Source: Nitrospirota bacterium
GTDB lineage: Bacteria; Nitrospirota; Thermodesulfovibrionia; UBA6902
Direction: 5' to 3'
DNA: 11,568 nt
Assembly (NCBI GenBank): GCA_015491705.1
Contig: WFVK01000270.1
Coordinates: forward strand, 1 to 11,568
Below are positions 6,543 to 11,568 of the stretch, in pieces. Positions within the stretch are counted from its first letter, which is position 1. Each line of letters starts with the position of its first letter. The translations under genes were made by a program, and so were the position numbers. The notes beneath the pieces are model-generated. The model did no database searches, was not told the origin of the DNA, and saw only the letters and a program-made list of their open reading frames with translations.

Positions 6543-7106
6543 TTAGGGCAGTGAAACCCCGGGCAATTTCCCTATAAGGTATTTGAAATCCCTGTCTTCG
6601 AAACTGAGCCCGCCGCCGACATATACCCCCCTGCGGCTGGAATTAAGGAGGTTGTCCACCCCGCTGCTTATAAAGACGTACTTGAAGAGACTGTAGTCAA
6701 GTCCCACCCTTGCATGGGCCTTCTCCGCCTCCGCCTCTTTTGCGCTTAAATCCCAGATGTCGAACTTCAGCCTCCCGCGGTCACGGTAGAAAAAGTAATC
6801 CGCACCGAATCCGAAGGTGTTTTCCATCAGCCCGATCCGGAGGACGAAGTCCTCAAATCTTTTTGCAAACTGGGCGCTGAACTCAACCTCGCTTTTTATC
6901 TCCTCCTCGGTTGTGGTGACCCCGTCTATCGTGGTGTATGTTGTCTGCACCGACCCCTTGGGGTCGGAGACGACTCCGAGTATGTAATACTTGTCCCTTT
7001 CGGGCTTCAGCGTCAGGTCAAAGTATCCCTTCCATTTGGATTCATTCGTGTTGTATTCGGTACGGAAATCCATGAATGTCCGGAGCCTGCCGAGGACTTC
7101 AAGGGA
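6543..7106 (-). CDS. mlaD: MlaD C-terminal beta-rich domain, in the shifted frame
   Basis: This frame holds the rest of mlaD: 187 residues from SLEVLGRLRTF through the first internal ATG at 7073 (MDFRTEYNTNESKWKGYFDL) to TAA at 6543. The pattern is alternating hydrophobic and polar residues in short strands separated by charged turns, for example YFDLTLKPERDKYYILGVVSD, FVLRIGLMENTFGFGADYFFY and RRGVYVGGGLSFEDRDFKYLIG. I count roughly eight to ten such strands, which resembles a small outer-membrane beta-barrel or part of one. Elongated MlaD proteins with a C-terminal outer-membrane barrel are known from Veillonella parvula and other diderms. It has no signal peptide and no convincing start of its own, so I read it as the tail of mlaD rather than a separate gene. 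Barrel formation is inference. Confidence 0.82.
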   Translation of the reverse strand, partial: SLEVLGRLRTFMDFRTEYNTNESKWKGYFDLTLKPERDKYYILGVVSDPKGSVQTTYTTIDGVTTTEEEIKSEVEFSAQFAKRFEDFVLRIGLMENTFGFGADYFFYRDRGRLKFDIWDLSAKEAEAEKAHARVGLDYSLFKYVFISSGVDNLLNSSRRGVYVGGGLSFEDRDFKYLIGKLPGVSLP

Positions 7107-8017
7107 TTACGCGCCTCCTCGGAAACCCTGCTCAGGGAGTCGTAGAGCTTCTTGTCCGTAACGAGTTTCCCCATCGTTCCCTCTCCCCGCTCTATACCGC
7201 GGGCGATATTCCCTATTGACCGTGAAACCTCCCTGAAATTCTCCACCCCTTCCCTGATCGTCTCCCGGTTTTCCTCGAGTACTTCCCTGAGCTCACCGGA
7301 TGCCCGGCTCAGATTCTCCATAAGCGCCGGCCCCTTGTCGTTTATATTGCTCGCTATCCTGTCCATGTTGTCAAGGAGGCGGGGGCCCTTGCTGCCGAGC
7401 GCATCCGTGAATTTGTCCAGTTGAGCGATTATCCTGTTCAGGGGTTCCCTGTTGTCTGTTGAGATATCCCTGAGGTTCTTTGTGAGAATCCGGAGGTTAT
7501 GTATGGACTCCCTGATCTCTTCCCTCTGGGTTTCTCCGAATACGCTGTTGATGCTTGCGGTCAATTCGCTTACATATGAGGCTGCGGACGAGAGCTGGTT
7601 TGCAAGCCTGTCGATATTGGCCGCGGGCACGGCATGTGCTATCGTATCGCCTGACTTCATGAGGGGTTCATCCGGGGTGCCGGTGGAGAGCGCTACATAT
7701 TTGTCACCCAGCAGGCCGGTCATTCTCAGATATGCCGTTGCGTTCCTGTATATCTTTATATCGGGGTTTATCAGGAGCGTGAGCCTTGCTTTGCCGTCTA
7801 CAAGCGCGACGCTGTCGACTATCCCCGCCTCAACACCGGCGATCTTGACACGCGATTTTTCATCAAGCCCGCTTATGTCGTCAAATACCACATACAGCTT
7901 GTAGCCTTTCTCCCACAGGAAGGGCAGGCTGCCGATCTTGAATGTCATGTAGGAAAGCACGAGGATTACCATAATTGCAAAGATTCCGACTTTCAGTTCC
8001 GTTGAGAATTGTTTCAT
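7013..8017 (-). CDS. mlaD: MlaD-like MCE protein, N-terminal part (gene frameshifted at 7106/7107)
   Basis: This is the substrate-binding MCE subunit of the MlaEFD transporter. One membrane segment lies at about residues 9-28, anchoring it in the inner membrane. An MCE domain follows at about 38-118 (VVFDDISGLDEKSRVKIAGVEAG, then TGLLGDKYVALSTG). A long, charged, helical stretch from about 132 to 300 is likely coiled coil, with repeated pattern around NIDRLANQLSSAASYV and later MDRIASNINDKGP. The ATG at 8017 overlaps the mlaF stop by four bases. The genuine frame is convincing up to R303. The next 31 residues, to the stop at 7013, are translated out of frame from sequence whose other frame encodes the C-terminal domain. 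With one base restored, the whole gene is 8017-6543 and makes 491 residues. As written, the product would lack its C-terminal domain. Confidence 0.9.
   Translation of the reverse strand: MKQFSTELKVGIFAIMVILVLSYMTFKIGSLPFLWEKGYKLYVVFDDISGLDEKSRVKIAGVEAGIVDSVALVDGKARLTLLINPDIKIYRNATAYLRMTGLLGDKYVALSTGTPDEPLMKSGDTIAHAVPAANIDRLANQLSSAASYVSELTASINSVFGETQREEIRESIHNLRILTKNLRDISTDNREPLNRIIAQLDKFTDALGSKGPRLLDNMDRIASNINDKGPALMENLSRASGELREVLEENRETIREGVENFREVSRSIGNIARGIERGEGTMGKLVTDKKLYDSLSRVSEEARNPLKSSAGSGHSWISVPNTTRMNPNGRDTLT
7104..7109 (-). other. One-base frameshift site in mlaD
   Basis: On the minus strand the upstream frame reads GAG GCG CGT (E-A-R) and then AA directly against TCC CTT GAA GTC. 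Adding any base after AA gives AAN TCC CTT GAA GTC, which with a purine reads K-S-L-E-V-L-G-R-L-R-T-F and runs into the C-terminal domain. The missing base is therefore best placed between 7107 and 7106. The downstream frame meets TAA at 7109-7107, so the change cannot lie further upstream. I see no slippery heptamer of the X XXY YYZ kind, so programmed frameshifting is unlikely. A sequencing or assembly error, or a recent mutation, is more likely. Confidence 0.85.
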
Positions 8018-8772
8018 CTGATTATTCCCTCTAACACTATAGGTCCCTCCGCCCGTCCTTCGATAAACTGTCTGACAACAGGGTCCGGCGTATTCCTGAT
8101 CTCCCCGGGCGAGCCGGACGCAATAATTACACCATTATAAAGCATGGCGATTGTATCCGCAATTTTATATGCGCTTTTCATATCATGTGTAATGGTCACG
8201 GACGTCACGTGCAGCGTCTCCCGCATTTTTATGATGAGTTCATTGACGGCATCGGCCATTATCGGGTCAAGGCCTGTTGTAGGCTCATCATAAAGCAGTA
8301 TTTCCGGCTCCATTGCAATGGCCCTTGCAAGACCCACCCTTTTCCGCATCCCCCCTGAAAGCTCTGACGGCATCAGATCCTCAACGCCCACAAGCCCTAC
8401 CATCCTGAGCTTCTGAATTGCAATCTTCTTGATCTCGGAATCCGACAGGCGCGTGTGGCGCTTCAGGCCGAAGCCCACGTTTTCCCATACCGGCATCGAA
8501 TCAAACAGGGCAGATGACTGGAAGAGCATCCCGAATTTCTTCCTGAGTTCGTTTAATCCCTCTTCATCAAGCTGCGACAGGTCCGTTGAGTCCACAATCA
8601 CTGTTCCCCTGTCCGGCTTTAAAAGCCCGATGATGTGCTTTAACAGCACGCTCTTTCCCGAACCGCTGCCGCCGATGACAACAACGCTCTCCCCTTTACG
8701 GACCTTCAGGCTGACTCCGCGGAGCACCTGGTTTTCCTCAAAAGATTTATGTACATCCCTCAGTTCAATCAT
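8014..8772 (-). CDS. mlaF: MlaF-type phospholipid ABC transporter ATPase
   Basis: This cytoplasmic ATPase powers the MlaE permease. It has 252 residues. Visible motifs in order: Walker A GGSGSGKS at 34-41, Q-loop glutamine at 85 (LFQSSALF, typical of the MlaF subfamily), signature LSGGMRKR at 138-145, Walker B ILLYDEP at 158-164 with the D-loop GLD soon after, and the switch histidine H196 in ITHDM. All catalytic residues look intact. I chose ATG at 8772, which begins MIELRDVHKSF and overlaps the mlaE stop. The frame continues upstream inside mlaE to 8979, but that extension is not ABC-like. The end overlaps mlaD by four bases (ATGA). The C-terminal tail of about 20 residues past the ATPase core, where MlaF proteins contact a partner protomer, is present. 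Confidence 0.96.
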   Translation of the reverse strand: MIELRDVHKSFEENQVLRGVSLKVRKGESVVVIGGSGSGKSVLLKHIIGLLKPDRGTVIVDSTDLSQLDEEGLNELRKKFGMLFQSSALFDSMPVWENVGFGLKRHTRLSDSEIKKIAIQKLRMVGLVGVEDLMPSELSGGMRKRVGLARAIAMEPEILLYDEPTTGLDPIMADAVNELIIKMRETLHVTSVTITHDMKSAYKIADTIAMLYNGVIIASGSPGEIRNTPDPVVRQFIEGRAEGPIVLEGIIR

Positions 8773-9545
8773 TAAAAAAGCCACGCTGACAGGAAATAAT
8801 CCGAGATAAGTATGGTCATTGATGAAAAGACAACCGCACCTGTCGTTGCCCTGCCCACACCCTCTGCTCCCCCACTCGTGTAAAATCCCTTGTAACAACT
8901 GATGAGGGTGAATGCAGCCCCGAAAAAGCACGCCTTTGTAAGTCCGACATATATATCCTGCACCTGGAGGAAGTTCCATGTCGCCCTGAGGTAGGACTTT
9001 GAGCTTGTGCCCAGCAGCGTCACGGTGACAAAGTATCCGCCGAGTATCCCTATTATGTCGGTCACCACCGTAAGCGCTGGAAGCATCATCAGGCCGGACA
9101 GAAAGCGGGGAACGATGAGATATTTTACCGGGTTTGTGGCCAGGGTCTCGAGGGCGTCGATCTGTTCGGTAACCCTCATCGTCCCCAGCTCAGCGGCCAT
9201 TGCAGCGCCCGCGCGGCCCGTGACGATCAGCGCGGACAGCACCGGGCCCAGCTCCCTTGTCATTGAAAGCGCAACAACAGAGCCCACGAGCCCCTCCGCG
9301 CCGAAGCGTTTGAAGCCCGTATAGCCCTGAAGCGCAAGTACCATGCCCGTAAACACGGCCGTTATCAGTACCACGGGCAGGGAGTTGACGCCTATCTCGA
9401 GCATCTGCCTTACAATATTCCTTACATCAAAAGGCGGTCTCGCAATCCCCTTCAGCACGGCATAAAACAGGAGGATGAACCGTCCGAGACCCTCGGCGGG
9501 CTTTTCCATAAGCACGCCTATGAATTCAATAAACCTGATGATCAT
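8772..9545 (-). CDS. mlaE: MlaE-type phospholipid ABC transporter permease
   Basis: This is the inner-membrane permease of the MCE-associated ABC transporter that moves phospholipids between the inner and outer membranes. It has 257 residues, the usual length, with an amphipathic N-terminal helix and about five hydrophobic segments. The family signature is clear: LSMTRELGPVLSALIVTGRAGAAMAAELGTMRVTEQIDALETL around residues 93-135, including the conserved R-E-LGP, GRAG and EQIDAL elements, then PRFLSGLMMLP. The ATG at 9545 gives an N-terminus of family type, although the ribosome site is weak; an ATG 12 codons inside (9509) is an alternative. Its TAA stop shares one base with the mlaF ATG (TAATG), suggesting translational coupling. 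The spacing to rodA leaves it open whether it also reads through from the rod genes. Confidence 0.95.
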   Translation of the reverse strand: MIIRFIEFIGVLMEKPAEGLGRFILLFYAVLKGIARPPFDVRNIVRQMLEIGVNSLPVVLITAVFTGMVLALQGYTGFKRFGAEGLVGSVVALSMTRELGPVLSALIVTGRAGAAMAAELGTMRVTEQIDALETLATNPVKYLIVPRFLSGLMMLPALTVVTDIIGILGGYFVTVTLLGTSSKSYLRATWNFLQVQDIYVGLTKACFFGAAFTLISCYKGFYTSGGAEGVGRATTGAVVFSSMTILISDYFLSAWLF

Positions 9546-9560
9546 TTCTTGTTAAACACG

Positions 9561-9593
9561 ATTATACGACATTCCCATTTTTCCCGGAATATC
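9561..9593 (-). promoter_or_regulatory. Possible mlaEFD promoter with overlapping inverted repeat
   Basis: In the 69-base gap between rodA and mlaE the minus strand contains a perfect TATAAT at 9566-9561. No good -35 box lies 16-18 bases upstream; TTCCGG at that spacing is a poor match. The same stretch holds an imperfect inverted repeat: GATATTCC and GGAATGTC arms (9593-9586 and 9575-9568, ten-base loop, one G-T pair). It sits exactly where a -35 region would be, so it could be an operator. If the -10 is real, transcription would start about nine bases before the mlaE ATG, nearly leaderless. There is no clear Shine-Dalgarno before that ATG. The -10 is seen directly; promoter function is inference. 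Confidence 0.35.
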
Positions 9594-9614
9594 ATACCCC
9601 CTGAACCCTCACCA

Positions 9615-10736
9615 TTAATAATAAAGCGCAAACCTGCGCATCCTAACATTTTCTATAATGCTGAGCGCAATGAAGTTTGAAAGCAGCGCTGTGCCCCCGT
9701 AACTCATCAGCGGCAGCGGGACACCCACAACAGGCATCATGCCGAGTGTCATCCCGATATTGATGAAAAAGTAAAATGAGAACATGAACGTTACGCCCAG
9801 GACGAGAAAACAGCCCTCGGTGTCGCGCGCCTTTTTGGCGGTGTCAAAGCCCCTCCATATAATGAAGAAATACAGCAGGAACAGGACGGCACTGCCCAGG
9901 AAACCTCTTTCCTCGGCAAATATCGAAAATATAAAATCAGTATGGTTCTCCGGGAGAAACCTGTACGGCCCCTGCGTGCCTTTCATATATCCCTTGCCCA
10001 GGAATCCCCCGGCGCCGATGGATATCTTTGACTGCGTAACATGATAGCCTATGCCGCGGGGATCGGCCTGGGGGTCTATAAATGCTATTATTCTCTGTTT
10101 CTGATACCCTTTCAGCCCCTTCCATATAATGTTGCCTGCAAAGGGCAGTGACACAACCATTGCAATCACCATTATCAGGATTATCTTCTTTCTGATCCCT
10201 GCAATCAGAACCATTGCAGTGAATATGAACAACAGTATCACGGTGGTGCCGAGGTCAGGCTGTTTAAGGATGAGAACCGCCGGGACGACAAAGAACACCG
10301 CTGTAATCTTCGCCAGTTCACTCATTCCGAGCATTGTCGCCTGTCCGGTGCCGGACAGGTAACGCGACAGTGCAAGGATGAAGAAAATCTTGAAAAACTC
10401 CGCGGGCTGAAAAGACAGAAAACCGAGGTTTATCCACCGCTGGGCCCCCATCCCCTTTTTCCCCGCAAAAAGCACAATGACAAGAAGGAGTATCCCGAAC
10501 ATGAACAGGGGGTAGGCAAGCCTGATAAACCACTTGTAGTCGACGCTTACGACAACAAAAAACACGAAGAGGCTCAGGATTATCCAGTAAAGCTGTCTCA
10601 GGTAAAAAGACTCCTGCTCGGCATCCAGCACCGGCCTTGTAGCGCTGTATATCGTCATCACCCCTATCAGGGAAACGATAAAAGGCACTACCAGTATGCT
10701 CCAGTCAAAATTATCAAGCAGCCTTCTGTCTATCAT
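9615..10736 (-). CDS. rodA: RodA, SEDS-family peptidoglycan glycosyltransferase
   Basis: RodA is the multi-pass inner-membrane SEDS polymerase that extends glycan strands from lipid II together with PBP2 in the elongasome. The protein is 373 residues, normal for RodA, and made almost wholly of hydrophobic segments. Visible landmarks are PAEFFKIFFILALSRYL near residue 111, LKQPDLGTT near 157, the loop IDPQADPRGIGYH near 220, and LPENHTDFIFSIFAEERG near 261. In this last motif D267 matches the conserved SEDS aspartate. The C-terminal signature LPLMSYGGTALLSNF lies near 341. I chose ATG at 10736 because it starts the family's usual DNFDW N-terminus and has GGGAG seven bases upstream. A longer in-frame extension to 10898 would run into mrdA and is arginine-rich, unlike RodA. 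Position right after mrdA separates it from FtsW. Confidence 0.96.
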   Translation of the reverse strand: MIDRRLLDNFDWSILVVPFIVSLIGVMTIYSATRPVLDAEQESFYLRQLYWIILSLFVFFVVVSVDYKWFIRLAYPLFMFGILLLVIVLFAGKKGMGAQRWINLGFLSFQPAEFFKIFFILALSRYLSGTGQATMLGMSELAKITAVFFVVPAVLILKQPDLGTTVILLFIFTAMVLIAGIRKKIILIMVIAMVVSLPFAGNIIWKGLKGYQKQRIIAFIDPQADPRGIGYHVTQSKISIGAGGFLGKGYMKGTQGPYRFLPENHTDFIFSIFAEERGFLGSAVLFLLYFFIIWRGFDTAKKARDTEGCFLVLGVTFMFSFYFFINIGMTLGMMPVVGVPLPLMSYGGTALLSNFIALSIIENVRMRRFALYY

Positions 10737-10743
10737 TGAAACA

Positions 10744-10748
10744 CTCCC
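10744..10748 (-). promoter_or_regulatory. Ribosome binding site of rodA
   Basis: GGGAG on the minus strand lies seven bases before the ATG at 10736. It decides the rodA start against the longer in-frame extension that overlaps mrdA. Confidence 0.65.
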
Positions 10749-10762
10749 ACCCTTGCGGAATC

Positions 10763-11566
10763 TCAGCCCTGCCTGTAGTATGCCTCGATAACCCTTCTGG
10801 CTATGGGCGCGGCGCTCGTGCTTCCATGGCCGCCGTGCTCTACAAATACGGCTACGGCGATCCGCGGGTCTTCTCCGGGGGCGAACGCCACAAACCACGC
10901 ATGATCTTTATATTCGGCAGGGCCTTCTTTCTGGTTCATATCTCCCGTGACAACCTGTGTTGTACCGGTCTTGCCCCCGATGCTGACCACCCGGGACTGC
11001 GCCAGCCGGCCCGTACCGTCCCTGTCGGCTACAACGCCCATGAGGGCCTTTTTCACCAGCCTGATGTTTTCAGGTTTTATTTTCACCACGCTTTCGGGCC
11101 TTATATCCGTGTCCGTGTATTTCAGAAGATGCGGTTTAAACAATCTGCCGCCGTTGACAACCGCGGCCATGAGCTTTGCCATCTGTATGGGGGTCGCCGA
11201 GAGATAACCCTGTCCTATCACTGTATTCAGGGTCTCGCCCTTGTACCACTTCTCATGCCTTTTCTCGAGCTTCCAGGCGGAAGTGGGGACGAATCCGGAG
11301 ACTTCACCGCTGAGTTCAACACCCGTGCGCCTGCCGAGACCGAAACCGAAGGCATACTGTGCAAGCGTGTCTATACCGAGTTTCCTGGCTATTTCATAAA
11401 AATAGACATCGCAGGACTCAACCATGGCCTTGTACAGGCGTACATTTCCGTGCCCGCCGGCCTTCCAGCACTTGAATACCCTGCCGAAATATATCGATCC
11501 CCTGCAGGTATAGGTTGTATCCCTCGTGACGATCCCCTCTTCAAGCGCGGCGATTGCGGTTATTAT
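10763..11566 (-). CDS. mrdA: Penicillin-binding protein 2, C-terminal part (partial at right edge)
   Basis: This is the 3' end of a class B penicillin-binding protein, the transpeptidase that cross-links peptidoglycan during rod elongation in the periplasm. The frame is open to the window edge, giving 267 visible residues and a TGA stop. What I see: a pattern F-x-C-W with GHG shortly after, then SCD about 50 residues into the fragment, which fits the second active-site motif (SxN/SxD) of PBP2. Further on are GQGYLSATPIQMA and the KTGTTQV motif, the third active-site motif, followed by DHAWFVAFAP. The catalytic SxxK serine should lie upstream, outside the window. The immediate downstream neighbour is rodA, its known polymerase partner, 26 bases away, which favours PBP2 over the division enzyme PBP3 (FtsI). 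The family call is very secure and the paralogue call is secure from context. Confidence 0.95.
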   Translation of the reverse strand: MITAIAALEEGIVTRDTTYTCRGSIYFGRVFKCWKAGGHGNVRLYKAMVESCDVYFYEIARKLGIDTLAQYAFGFGLGRRTGVELSGEVSGFVPTSAWKLEKRHEKWYKGETLNTVIGQGYLSATPIQMAKLMAAVVNGGRLFKPHLLKYTDTDIRPESVVKIKPENIRLVKKALMGVVADRDGTGRLAQSRVVSIGGKTGTTQVVTGDMNQKEGPAEYKDHAWFVAFAPGEDPRIAVAVFVEHGGHGSTSAAPIARRVIEAYYRQG

Positions 11567-11568
11567 CT

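Noticed and set aside
7013..7106. Programmed ribosomal frameshifting in mlaD
   Set aside because: There is no slippery heptamer and no clear downstream hairpin at the junction. A simple missing base explains it better.
8773..8979. Upstream extension of mlaF inside mlaE
   Set aside because: The ABC domain begins at MIELRDVHKSF. The extension is Cys/Gly-rich, unlike the family, and the TAATG overlap at 8772 gives a natural start.
10737..10898. Upstream extension of rodA into mrdA
   Set aside because: Arginine-rich and unlike RodA N-termini; a good ribosome site precedes the ATG at 10736.

Overview
This window carries one strand of coding: every supportable gene reads on the minus strand, so transcription runs from the right edge to the left. 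The theme is cell-envelope building. The organism is clearly a diderm (two-membrane) bacterium, because it has a phospholipid-transport ABC system of the MlaEFD type and a C-terminal beta-rich MlaD domain that looks made for an outer membrane. It uses the MEP isoprenoid pathway and a rod-shape PBP2/RodA pair. TTG starts, moderately high GC and the gene set would fit Nitrospirota or a former deltaproteobacterial lineage. That assignment is an inference from general resemblance, not from a phylogeny.

Layout in transcription order. (1) 11566-10763: 3' part of mrdA (PBP2), cut by the window edge. (2) 10736-9615: rodA. (3) After a 69-base gap with a possible promoter: mlaE (9545-8772), mlaF (8772-8014) and mlaD (8017-6543), joined by stop/start overlaps. 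mlaD as given is broken by a one-base frameshift between 7106 and 7107; restoring one base rebuilds a continuous 491-residue protein. (4) A 195-base intergenic region (6348-6542) with inverted repeats and a good -10 box. (5) 6347-4554: a secreted protein with a FlgT-like beta domain and calcium-binding FG-GAP/VCBS repeats. (6) uppS (4445-3705), cdsA (3739-2927), dxr (TTG start, 2930-1776) and rseP (1654-551), a tightly packed lipid and stress-protease operon. (7) 499-143: a small protein with eight clustered cysteines (YkgJ-like), TTG start. The last 142 bases (1-142) hold no gene that I can support.

How the genes fit together. Dxr makes the first committed MEP intermediate, and UppS uses the resulting isoprenoids to make the undecaprenyl carrier for peptidoglycan and O-antigen. 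CdsA makes CDP-diacylglycerol for phospholipids. MlaEFD moves phospholipids between membranes. RodA and PBP2 polymerise and cross-link wall during elongation. RseP performs intramembrane proteolysis for envelope stress signalling. The window is therefore a nearly continuous envelope-assembly island.

The most interesting points are the MlaD architecture (inner-membrane anchor, MCE domain, long helical stretch, predicted outer-membrane beta domain, with no MlaA, MlaB or MlaC nearby), its exact frameshift, and the unassigned FG-GAP protein between the phospholipid-transport and isoprenoid blocks. I see no CRISPR array, transposon, tRNA, rRNA or phage gene, and no wholly new system that I could defend.
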